Positions 17,032 to 24,952 of a stretch of DNA of 64,000 nt are shown here, piece by piece; within the stretch, counting starts at the first letter, position 1; every line of letters starts with the position of its first letter. This DNA is from JBCBSS01 sp039819065 (lineage in GTDB: Bacteria; Bacteroidota; Bacteroidia; Cytophagales; Cyclobacteriaceae). The translations under genes and the position numbers were made by a program. Under the pieces are notes generated by a model. The model did no database searches. It saw nothing but the letters and a program-made list of their open reading frames with translations, and was not told where the DNA came from. The stretch spans positions 1 through 64,000 of the forward strand of contig JBCBSS010000011.1 of the NCBI GenBank assembly GCA_039819065.1, given 5' to 3'.

Positions 17032-18132
17032 CTAGTACCACTTATAAACTCTTAAACCAGTAGTAAAAGTGATGGCGCCAATGGCTAACAGCACTGCTAT
17101 GGGTTTCAACGCTTCGGCCAGTCCCATACCTTCGGTGAAGATGCTACGCATGGTATCCGCTAGCATGGTCAGTGGTAGCAGTTCTATAAAACTGACCGCC
17201 CAATCAGGGAAGTTGTGGTAGCTGAAGAAGACGCCTGACAGTACCATCATCGGCATGACCACCAAGTTGATAAGGCCATTGCCGATTTGAGGATTCGCCG
17301 TTCTGGAGGATATTAGGATAGCCAGCCCGGTGAAGGCCATATTCCCGGCAATGAAAGTCAGCAATAGCGCCAGTACATTCCCTTCTATCCTGATGTCAAA
17401 ATAGAGATGGGCAAAGATGATGAGAATAATGGCCTCCATAGTGCCCAATGTTAATCGAGCTATGAATTGTGCTAGCAGAAAAATAGGCTTCTTCATAGGG
17501 GTTGCTTCCATCCGGCGTAGCAATTTCTTGGCCCTTTTATCGATCATAGAATAGCTTATTCCCCACATACAGGACATCATGATGTTCATCCCGATCAGCC
17601 CCGGTATCAAGAAGTCTATGTAGCGGGTACCCACCTGTGTCAGCGGCTCCACTTCGTCTGAGCTTTCCTGGAAATTGCTGGTGCTCAATGCGGAAGAGAT
17701 TTGTAAATAGGCCAGCTGTGCTTCTGGATTCAGGGGGTCAAAGTGATATGAAAGTTGATCATCTTTGGTGAACATGATGAGGTCTACTTTACCTTTCTTG
17801 ACTTGTGTGATAGCATCCTCCCAGCTCAACGTATTGAATTTGTAGTTGGTAATACCAATCTTATCATTGCCTATTCTTTTCTCCCATTCGCCTTCCAGGG
17901 TAGGGGTGAGATTATTCTCAAAACCCGCCACTGTTGTCAAATCAAGGTTTTCCGTATCGCTATTGTCTATGACCACGGCTACCCGTTGCACCAATTCCCC
18001 TTTTTTGGTGAATGCAATGCCTAGGCCCCAGGCCATTAGAATAGGAAATAGAAAAGCCCAAAATATGATCCCAGGTTCACGAAAGAACTCTTTGAATTGA
18101 ACTCCTATTAATTGCACTAATTGCTTTAGCAT
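17032..18132 (-). CDS. ABC-2-type transporter permease
   Basis: 366 residues. One N-terminal membrane helix (GIIFWAFLFPILMAWGLGIA) is followed by a ~150-residue extracytoplasmic domain, then five C-terminal helices including FLIPGLIGMNIMMSCMWGIS. This is the ABC2_membrane layout of drug, polysaccharide or Nat-type exporters. It follows the ATPase gene by three bases and forms one transporter with it. The substrate is unknown. Confidence 0.85.
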   Translation of the reverse strand: MLKQLVQLIGVQFKEFFREPGIIFWAFLFPILMAWGLGIAFTKKGELVQRVAVVIDNSDTENLDLTTVAGFENNLTPTLEGEWEKRIGNDKIGITNYKFNTLSWEDAITQVKKGKVDLIMFTKDDQLSYHFDPLNPEAQLAYLQISSALSTSNFQESSDEVEPLTQVGTRYIDFLIPGLIGMNIMMSCMWGISYSMIDKRAKKLLRRMEATPMKKPIFLLAQFIARLTLGTMEAIILIIFAHLYFDIRIEGNVLALLLTFIAGNMAFTGLAILISSRTANPQIGNGLINLVVMPMMVLSGVFFSYHNFPDWAVSFIELLPLTMLADTMRSIFTEGMGLAEALKPIAVLLAIGAITFTTGLRVYKWY

Positions 18133-18135
18133 GCG

Positions 18136-19074
18136 TCAGTCATTAATATGTCGGCCGGTCAAGGCTATAAAAAGATCATCAAGTGTCATTTTTCTACATT
18201 CCAGCGAAGTCAAGGTCAGTCCCTTATTCTTAACAAACTCCAAAAAACCGGGAAGAAAGGCCACTAGGTCGTCCACGATGATTTCACCTTTAGTCCCTGA
18301 TGCTTCCAAGGCTATTTTTAGCAGGCTTTCCTTTTGAGGCAGTTCTGCCTCTGCGAATGGGCGGTCTACTGAAAAATCGATTACTTCGCCCTTTACATAC
18401 TCAGATAGCAATTCTTCCAGGGTACCCTTAGCCAGCACTTTTCCGGAATACATAATGACGATCCGGTCACATAAATACGAAGCTTCCTCCATGTAATGCG
18501 TGGTAAGGATAAGCGTGGTATTATACTTATTCTTCAGCTTCAATAAAATATCCCACACTTCCCGCCGGGCAGTAGGATCCAGGCCGGTAGTGGGCTCGTC
18601 AAGCAATAATACTTCAGGGTTATTCAATAAGGCAATACCTAGTGCCAGCCGCTGTCTTTGCCCACCGGAAAGATTGACCACCCAGCTTTTTCTCTTTTCT
18701 GTCAGATTGACCAAGGCTAGAATTTCTTCTATCCGGTGCTTGTCAAGGTTATAGAAGCTGGCGAACAATTTGAGCGTTTCCACCACTGAAAGCTTATCTA
18801 TAAACCTGGTCTCCTGCAGCGATAAGCCAATGGTACGGTGCAACTCATCCGTATGGTGCTTCCAATCCAGCCCTTTGATCCGAATATTACCCGCGTCAGG
18901 ATTTTGGATACCTTCGATCATCTCGACCAACGTGGTTTTCCCGGCACCATTAGGCCCGAGCAAAGCCACAAACTCTCCTTTTTTGATTTCCAGGTCTACT
19001 CCATCGACAGCCTTCACTTGTTTAAAGTGCTTCTTTACTTGCTCGACTTGAATGATCGCTTCAGCTTCTTTCAT
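18136..19074 (-). CDS. ABC transporter ATP-binding protein
   Basis: 312 residues. Walker A is GPNGAGKTT (about 40-48), the signature is LSGGQRQR (about 135-142), Walker B is LLLDEPTTGLDP (D159/E160), and the H-loop is TTHYME. The ~80-residue C-terminal extension is typical of the DrrA/CcmA export class. It is the first gene of a two-gene operon with the ABC-2 permease. A perfect dyad lies 74 bp upstream. Confidence 0.9.
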   Translation of the reverse strand: MKEAEAIIQVEQVKKHFKQVKAVDGVDLEIKKGEFVALLGPNGAGKTTLVEMIEGIQNPDAGNIRIKGLDWKHHTDELHRTIGLSLQETRFIDKLSVVETLKLFASFYNLDKHRIEEILALVNLTEKRKSWVVNLSGGQRQRLALGIALLNNPEVLLLDEPTTGLDPTARREVWDILLKLKNKYNTTLILTTHYMEEASYLCDRIVIMYSGKVLAKGTLEELLSEYVKGEVIDFSVDRPFAEAELPQKESLLKIALEASGTKGEIIVDDLVAFLPGFLEFVKNKGLTLTSLECRKMTLDDLFIALTGRHIND

Positions 19075-19147
19075 ATTTATAATGATAGTTAAATCAGGTG
19101 CTTTTTAGAATGTTAGTCGATAAATTTTTATAGCCTAGACAGTAGGG

Positions 19148-19172
19148 TTGTACAATGCACATCATTGTACAA
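19148..19172. promoter_or_regulatory. Perfect dyad between the 2H and ABC genes
   Basis: TTGTACAATG-cacat-CATTGTACAA has ten-base arms and a five-base spacer. It lies upstream of the ABC operon and just after the stop of the preceding gene. No T-run follows on either strand, so an operator is more likely than a terminator. Confidence 0.5.
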
Positions 19173-19182
19173 GTTTATTGAA

Positions 19183-19740
19183 CTAGCTCGATGGCATAAA
19201 ATCAAAGGTCTTATGAACATCCCAATGTTTGCCGTTGTGTTTAAGTAGCACCAAATCCGTTGCCTCAAACGAGGTTTCATAAACCTTATCCTCAAAAAGC
19301 GGCCATGCTTCCAGGAATTTGGGCTTTTTCAAGTCGCGGAAAGCCAATGTCATGTGCGGGTGAAAAGGGCGCTCCTTGTAATTGGCATTGAACAAATTGA
19401 GTTCTTGCTTTGCCATTCTGGTCAAACCAGTTTTGAGTGACGCCAACGGCTCTGAGAGCACAACCCTTATGTAGATCACCCTGGGCGGAAATGCACCATA
19501 GTTTTCCAAATTGATCAAAAAACTTGTTCTAGTGTTAGCAAAGCGACTTATTGCGTGTATTAATTTTTCTTCCTTTTCTATCTTGTATTTGAAGGGCATG
19601 TGCAAAGTGATATGAGGCGGGGATTTCAGTGCCTGCTTAGCATTAAATTGGTCAGCGAACAGATGCTTCCATTTAAGTATCTCACTGTTGATCGGCTCAG
19701 GGGGAATAATGGCGATAAAGTAGAGTGATTCGTTTTGCAC
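19183..19740 (-). CDS. 2H phosphoesterase (2'-5' RNA ligase/CPDase-like)
   Basis: 185 residues with the two hallmark motifs HITLHMPF (about residue 45) and HPHMTLAF (about residue 127), the H-x-T-x pairs that form the active site of the 2H superfamily. Relatives hydrolyse 2',3'-cyclic phosphates or cyclic nucleotides. It is probably cytosolic. The natural substrate cannot be read from context. Confidence 0.8.
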   Translation of the reverse strand: MQNESLYFIAIIPPEPINSEILKWKHLFADQFNAKQALKSPPHITLHMPFKYKIEKEEKLIHAISRFANTRTSFLINLENYGAFPPRVIYIRVVLSEPLASLKTGLTRMAKQELNLFNANYKERPFHPHMTLAFRDLKKPKFLEAWPLFEDKVYETSFEATDLVLLKHNGKHWDVHKTFDFMPSS

Positions 19741-19893
19741 TTGATCTTCAGGCGATTACAAGGATGTCAAATAAATTTCGATAGAAGGGATAAGTAATTC
19801 ATCTTCTGAAATTTAAGTCATCTGAATTTAACTAGTGGTTCTTCCCATTAGTGAATTTAATTATTAATTTGATAGAAATTTTTTTTCATTCAT

Positions 19894-21543
19894 ATGACCC
19901 AAAGAAAGATTTTTAGTGATTTTACCGAGCCTGTAGAAATAGCTCATTTTGACCAATTGCCAGAAAAAGATCCCCAACATGCTAAAGTCGAAAATACTGA
20001 TTTAGTTGTAATAAGATACGGAGAAGAGGTGTCGGTGCTTTACGGACGGTGCCTTCATCGGGGTGCTTTACTAAGCGATGGTTTTGTGCAAGGAGAAGAC
20101 CTGATTTGCGGCGTTCACAATTGGGATTACAGATATGATACTGGCGTAAGTGCCTACAACAATTCTGAAGTACTACACAAATTTTCGGAATCAATACACG
20201 AAGGAAAAGTATATGTCGATCGCGCAGAGATAGTCGCTTACGAGGAAATTCACCCATCTCCATTCAACAGCGATGAGTACCTCGGTGACTATGCTGATAC
20301 GCACCCCGAAAGCACTGAGCCATATACACGATACATAAAACATTTGGCCCAAAACGGCCTCACACAATACGGCCATCATGGTGCTACGGATGCCATGGGG
20401 GTAGATCGCAATACCTTGCCCAAGTGGGAAGACATACAGGTATTGCCGGCGCAGCTAGCACGCAAACCACTTCTGGATGAAGATCATGTTGATATGAAAG
20501 TGGTAATCGGCCCAAACGCCAACAAACCTTTGAAGCTAGACATTCCGGTTTTCGTTTCTGACATGTCATTTGGCGCACTTTCTAAAGAGGCCAAGTTGGC
20601 TTTGGCTCAAGGGGCGGAAATGTCTGGTACAGGCATATGTTCGGGAGAAGGGGGCATGCTTCCGGCAGAACAGGAAAGCAACTCCCGCTATTTCTATGAA
20701 TTGGCGTCAGCCAAGTTTGGATTTACCTGGGACAAAGTAAAGAAGGCGCAAGCCTTTCATTTCAAAGGGGGCCAGGGTGCCAAGACCGGAACTGGTGGAC
20801 ACTTACCAGGCCATAAAGTGATGGGTGAAATAGCAGAAGTAAGAGGTTTGGAGCCAGGACAATCTGCTATCAGTCCTGCCACTTTTACCGATCTCAAAAC
20901 AGCCGCTGACTTCAAAGATCTGGCGGATCAGGTGAGAGAAGAAAGTGGTGGTATCCCGGTTGGTTTTAAAATAGCTGCCAGCCGCATAGAAGATGATATT
21001 GACTTCGCACTAGAAGCAAGTGCCGATTACATTATTTTGGATGGCAGAGGTGGAGGAACCGGAGCCGCACCAATTGTATTGCGAAACCATATCAACGTCC
21101 CTACCATTCCAGCGCTGGCCAGGGCGAGAAAGCATCTTGACAGAAGAGAAGCAAAAGGGGTAAGTCTGGTCATCACCGGAGGTTTGAGAGTCGCTTCCGA
21201 CTTTGTCAAAGCATTGGCCTTAGGTGCCGATGCCATTGCGGTTTCAAATTCTGCCATGCAGGCGATCGGTTGTCTAGGCATGCGCGCGTGTCATACTAAC
21301 AATTGCCCGGTAGGCATTGCCACACAAAAAGATGAATTACGCTCTCGCTTGGAAATTGACAAATCTGCCAAGCAGCTATACAACTTCTTCACGGCCTCGA
21401 AAGAGCTTATGGAAGTGATGATACGCGCTGTCGGTTACAGTAATGTCAATGATCTGAAGCAAAGCGATCTGAGTACTTTCAATCACGATATGCATCGGCT
21501 GACAGGTATTCAGTATGCCGGTGTAAACCCTTCTATTATGTAG
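19894..21543 (+). CDS. Rieske domain fused to glutamate-synthase-like FMN/Fe-S enzyme
   Basis: 549 residues. Residues about 10-110 form a Rieske [2Fe-2S] domain with C53-L-H55 and C72-GV-H75. Residues about 140-549 match the FMN-binding central domain of GltB: SDMSFGALS (222-230), GEGG (251-254), KGGQGAKTGTGG (291-302), the phosphate-binding DGRGGGTGAAP (383-393), and the 3Fe-4S cysteines C460-x5-C466-x4-C471. The glutamine amidotransferase domain of true GOGAT is absent, so ammonia donor and substrate are unclear. It is the first gene of a tight five-gene operon that also encodes membrane redox proteins. Confidence 0.85.
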   Translation: MTQRKIFSDFTEPVEIAHFDQLPEKDPQHAKVENTDLVVIRYGEEVSVLYGRCLHRGALLSDGFVQGEDLICGVHNWDYRYDTGVSAYNNSEVLHKFSESIHEGKVYVDRAEIVAYEEIHPSPFNSDEYLGDYADTHPESTEPYTRYIKHLAQNGLTQYGHHGATDAMGVDRNTLPKWEDIQVLPAQLARKPLLDEDHVDMKVVIGPNANKPLKLDIPVFVSDMSFGALSKEAKLALAQGAEMSGTGICSGEGGMLPAEQESNSRYFYELASAKFGFTWDKVKKAQAFHFKGGQGAKTGTGGHLPGHKVMGEIAEVRGLEPGQSAISPATFTDLKTAADFKDLADQVREESGGIPVGFKIAASRIEDDIDFALEASADYIILDGRGGGTGAAPIVLRNHINVPTIPALARARKHLDRREAKGVSLVITGGLRVASDFVKALALGADAIAVSNSAMQAIGCLGMRACHTNNCPVGIATQKDELRSRLEIDKSAKQLYNFFTASKELMEVMIRAVGYSNVNDLKQSDLSTFNHDMHRLTGIQYAGVNPSIM

Positions 21544-21545
21544 TG

Positions 21546-21758
21546 ATGGAGAGCGTGGTGACCATATTGCTGTCTTTATTGGGAATATACCTACTCGTTG
21601 GCCTGGTGTTTTATTTTCCCTTTATCATAAAAGGTGTTAAAAAAATTGATGATGGTGCAAAAGAGACTTCTATCTCATTCAAACTCCTGATGATACCAGG
21701 AGTGATGGCTTTCTGGCCAGTGCTCATGAGGAAGTGGTTCAGCTCCAAATCGTCCTAA
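21546..21758 (+). CDS. Small membrane protein of the Rieske operon
   Basis: 70 residues with two hydrophobic stretches (VTILLSLLGIYLLVGLVFYF and LLMIPGVMAFWPVLM) around a short charged loop. It starts three bases after the Rieske-GltB-like gene stop; a GTG overlapping that stop is an alternative start. The position suggests a membrane anchor or docking subunit. The family was not recognised. Confidence 0.65.
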   Translation: MESVVTILLSLLGIYLLVGLVFYFPFIIKGVKKIDDGAKETSISFKLLMIPGVMAFWPVLMRKWFSSKSS

Positions 21759-21761
21759 ACT

Positions 21762-22214
21762 ATGATCATACCCCTAAGAAAAAGACACTTTCTGATCTGG
21801 ATCGTTTTGGGCATCTTATTACCCATAATGGCTATCACTGCATTCATTAATGTACAGAAGATCCCGCCATCTGAAGTCACATTCAATAAGCAGTCACCTC
21901 CCTTACCAGACATTAAACATGAAGCGCAAGATGAGTACGTTAAGATCAACATACGCGCTAATGCTTCGGGGGAATATCAACTGGAGACGATTATCCTCCA
22001 ACCGTTTGTGAGTGCTTCTTCCCTCATATATCTGAGTAATTCATCTAATCCAGCCGACTTCGACCAGGCAGCATTTGTGGGTTCGATTACCGCCAAAGGC
22101 GTGTACCGGTTCAAAATTCCTGCTTCTTCTATCAATAATAGGGATATGGTCAATGTGATTTTCTACGATAAGGTCAAAGAAAATATTTTCGAAAACATCG
22201 AAGTGAAACTATGA
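21762..22214 (+). CDS. Membrane-anchored periplasmic protein of the Rieske operon
   Basis: 150 residues. A single N-terminal helix (HFLIWIVLGILLPIMAITAF) is followed by a ~110-residue beta-rich domain (EYVKINIRANASGEYQLETI and so on) predicted to lie outside the inner membrane. It has no Cys and no His cluster, so it is unlikely to bind a cofactor itself. It overlaps the next gene by four bases. Function is unknown. Confidence 0.65.
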   Translation: MIIPLRKRHFLIWIVLGILLPIMAITAFINVQKIPPSEVTFNKQSPPLPDIKHEAQDEYVKINIRANASGEYQLETIILQPFVSASSLIYLSNSSNPADFDQAAFVGSITAKGVYRFKIPASSINNRDMVNVIFYDKVKENIFENIEVKL

Positions 22215-23245
22215 GTGTCAATTACGCAGGCGTACTCTGGAACAGACAAAAGCGGATTTACGACATCGTAATGGTCGTGTTAGTGGCGGCTTTCCTGGTC
22301 ACATTCATTGTGTTTAATGCCGTCTTTCATCCAGAAATTACGGCCGAGACATTGATTATCCGGGCATTCGGCTCTTTGGCACTGGTCATGCTACACGTTA
22401 TTCTTTGTATTGGGCCTTTGGCCAGGCTGAACACCAAGTTCTTGCCTATTTTATATAATCGACGGCATTTGGGAGTGACCATGTTCTTGATGTCTTTGGT
22501 GCATGGTGCATTTAGCATTCTTCAGTTTCACGGAGGGGGAAATGAAAACCCACTTCTTTCTGTTTTTCTATCCAATACGAACTACGGATCATTTCTGGAT
22601 TTTCCATTTCAGACATTGGGTTTTGTTGCGCTCATTATCCTGTTCCTCATGGCTGCCAGTAGTCATGACTTTTGGCTGAATAATCTGAGCCCAAAAGTTT
22701 GGAAGGCCATGCACATGATGGTCTACCTCGCTTATGGCTTGGTGATAGCGCATGTGGTGCTTGGTGTCATTCAGCTAGAAAACAATCCCGTGAGCTTTGT
22801 ATGGTTAATGGCGGGCATGATCATCGTTGTTTCGCTACACGTTACCGCAGGGTGGAAATCATTTAAGCAGACCACAGCCAAGAATCAGTTGGCCAATGAC
22901 GGATTCGTATTAGTATCCAAATTGGAAGACATTCCTGAGGATCGCGCCAAGGTGATCAATACCCATGGAGAAAGCATAGCGGTCTTCAAATATTCAGGCA
23001 AGCTATCCGCCATTTCTAATGTATGCAAGCACCAGAATGGCCCTTTGGGAGAAGGTAAAATCATTGATGGCTGTATTACTTGCCCTTGGCATGGCTATCA
23101 ATACAGGCCTGAGGACGGTTGTTCTCCGCCACCATTTACCGAAAAGGTGAGTACGTATGATCTTAAAATAGAGCAAGGACAAGTTTGGGTAAACCCTAAA
23201 CCTTACCCGGAAGGTACTGAAAGGCCTCCCGTAGTGATTAGCTAG
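22211..23245 (+). CDS. Ferric-reductase-like membrane protein with C-terminal Rieske domain
   Basis: 344 residues. Residues 18-208 hold about six membrane helices with membrane histidines (for example H62, H98, H168, H181, H210) in a ferric-reductase-like heme-b arrangement; the exact ligands are inferred. Residues about 222-325 are a cytoplasmic Rieske domain with C272-K-H274 and C291-PW-H294. The protein should pass electrons across or along the membrane between heme and a [2Fe-2S] centre. It is translationally coupled to its upstream neighbour and is the second Rieske protein of the operon. Confidence 0.85.
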   Translation: MSVNYAGVLWNRQKRIYDIVMVVLVAAFLVTFIVFNAVFHPEITAETLIIRAFGSLALVMLHVILCIGPLARLNTKFLPILYNRRHLGVTMFLMSLVHGAFSILQFHGGGNENPLLSVFLSNTNYGSFLDFPFQTLGFVALIILFLMAASSHDFWLNNLSPKVWKAMHMMVYLAYGLVIAHVVLGVIQLENNPVSFVWLMAGMIIVVSLHVTAGWKSFKQTTAKNQLANDGFVLVSKLEDIPEDRAKVINTHGESIAVFKYSGKLSAISNVCKHQNGPLGEGKIIDGCITCPWHGYQYRPEDGCSPPPFTEKVSTYDLKIEQGQVWVNPKPYPEGTERPPVVIS

Positions 23246-23249
23246 ATAT

Positions 23250-24140
23250 ATGAGCAATACCGATCAAAAAGACGATTTCTATGTAGGTTACATGCCCAAG
23301 GCGCCCAAACCTGTAGCCAAGCAAGCCCGGCTATTTGTGGTGATTACAGCTTTGGTAATCATCACTACAGCAGCGGTACTTTCTCTCAATCAAAGGGATT
23401 ACAACAACAGTCAATTCGAGTATGGGCAACTCACCACAGTAGAAGGCTGGTTATATCACGAACCCGTTCCTATTGTTAAAATCTATGAAGGGAAAGATGT
23501 CAATGGCAAGGATCGCTATAAGTCAATCATATTGATCAACTATCTCAAGTTTGGTGCAGCTGACTTATTAAAAGGCTATGAAGAAAAGATCGGCTCTGAA
23601 CTGCCGGGCATGAAAGTCAAGCTTGAGGGAACGCTCATTTATTATGATGGTGTAACGTTACTAGAACTCACCAATCAGGAAAATGCCCTGATTGAAATTA
23701 TCAATGGTGAAGTGCCAGAAATCATTAATAGCATCACCGAATTCGGTGAAGTAACCGTACAGGGCGAAATAGTAGATCCGAAGTGTTATTTCGGCTCTAT
23801 GAAACCTGGCCTCGGCAAACCGCACCGATCCTGTGCTATCAGATGTATATCAGGCGGTATACCACCCATGCTGGCTATCAGTAACGACAGCGGTGACCTT
23901 AATTACATGCTTTTGGTCGGGGAAAATGGTGAGCCTATTAACATGGAAGTTTTGAATTACGTAGGCGATGCTGTGGAAATAACGGGACGATTTCAGATGT
24001 ATAATGAGTGGTACGTACTATATGCGAAACCTGACCAACAGATAAAAAGAATTGCTAAAGCAGAAACTGAAGGTCAGGGCAATGAGGACGGCCAAGTATT
24101 TCATAATGCCTCGTCTTCCATCACTATTTGCGGCGATTGA
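23250..24140 (+). CDS. Membrane-anchored protein with conserved-looking Cys motif
   Basis: 296 residues. The soluble N-terminal 25 residues precede one membrane helix (LFVVITALVIITTAAVLSL). The remainder is probably periplasmic and beta-rich. Residues 176-206 hold a striking motif: DPKCYFGSMKPG, then GKPHRSCAIRC, then SGGIPP, with C179, H192, C195 and C199 as potential metal or heme/Fe-S ligands. It starts four bases after the Rieske-ferric-reductase gene and completes the operon. The family was not recognised by name. Confidence 0.7.
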   Translation: MSNTDQKDDFYVGYMPKAPKPVAKQARLFVVITALVIITTAAVLSLNQRDYNNSQFEYGQLTTVEGWLYHEPVPIVKIYEGKDVNGKDRYKSIILINYLKFGAADLLKGYEEKIGSELPGMKVKLEGTLIYYDGVTLLELTNQENALIEIINGEVPEIINSITEFGEVTVQGEIVDPKCYFGSMKPGLGKPHRSCAIRCISGGIPPMLAISNDSGDLNYMLLVGENGEPINMEVLNYVGDAVEITGRFQMYNEWYVLYAKPDQQIKRIAKAETEGQGNEDGQVFHNASSSITICGD

Positions 24141-24350
24141 TTTTTCCACCCAAACGACCCGGAACACACCTTATCCGAATTATCACAACTTTTTGAATCA
24201 GGTTAAACACTTGATCCCACCGGCCTTACTGATAATACATGCTAACTTAATTGTAGCTCAAGTGGAAGCATGAAAGACGCTTCTACAGACAAAGAAGGAA
24301 ATTAAAGGCCAGGTATTTGCTCAAGCCAAACCGGCTGAATGCAAATAGAT

Positions 24351-24803
24351 ATGGTCATTTCTTTTGATTTGGATGATACATTAATTCCGTCAGGGGCAAA
24401 TCCATTCCTGACTGAAAAACAGTCCCTTATTCATCGTATCATGGGTGTTGAGCGTCTCAGAAAAGGCAGTCCGAGTCTGATCAAGTATCTTCAAAACAAG
24501 GGTCATTAGGTGGGCATATACACCTCCTCATACAGGCCGATTATGAAGATTAAATGGCAATTTGTTCTCTATGGCATTGTGTTGGATTTCGTCATCAATG
24601 AAAGAATAGCCAGGAAACATCTTCTGGAGCACAGGTTGAACATATCAAAATATCCACCGGCTTTCAGCATTGACGTTCACATTGATGATTTGGTGGGTGT
24701 CGGCTTGGAGGGACATCAACATAACTTCAAAACCATTATCATTTCTGAAACCGATACTTCCTGGATCGATAAAGTGAAAAATGAGGTGCTTTTACTTCAA
24801 TGA
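24351..24803 (+). pseudogene. HAD-superfamily hydrolase interrupted by an in-frame TAG
   Basis: From the ATG at 24351, 52 codons carry HAD motif I (VISFDLDDTLI) and end with KYLQNKGH before a TAG at 24507-24509. The same frame resumes directly at GTG 24510 with VGIYTSSYR (motif II) and continues to motif IV (FSIDVHIDDLVGVGLEG), ending at 24803. Both halves are intact and collinear, so this is one ~150-residue gene split by a single nonsense codon. It is either a recent pseudogene, a strain polymorphism, a sequencing error or, less likely, a readthrough site. It follows the redox operon by 210 bp. Confidence 0.75.
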
Positions 24804-24896
24804 TCTGATCATTTTAGGTCTCCCCCAAAATGTAGGGACTGAGATTTCGTTTTCATTTTGTAACAATTCACATTTTTTGAAGTATAACTGTATATG

Positions 24897-24930
24897 AAAG
24901 ACAACTTCTTTAAAAGGAGCTTGTCTTTTA
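24897..24930 (+). terminator. Terminator-like hairpin before the DUF5916 gene
   Basis: AAAGACAA (24897-24904) pairs with TTGTCTTT (24921-24928), with further CTTC/GGAG pairing inside and a short T-run. It lies 23 bp upstream of the next gene's ATG, so it could also act as an attenuator in its leader. Confidence 0.4.
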
Positions 24931-24952
24931 AGGTCAAAAAACTAAATCAACC

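Noticed and set aside
24052..24273. 73-codon ORF at the end of the redox operon
   Set aside because: Out-of-frame overlap with the last operon gene and no features of its own.
24507..24509. Selenocysteine- or pyrrolysine-type recoding at the HAD TAG
   Set aside because: No recoding genes or downstream stem-loop were seen, and Bacteroidota are not known to use pyrrolysine; a simple nonsense mutation is more economical.
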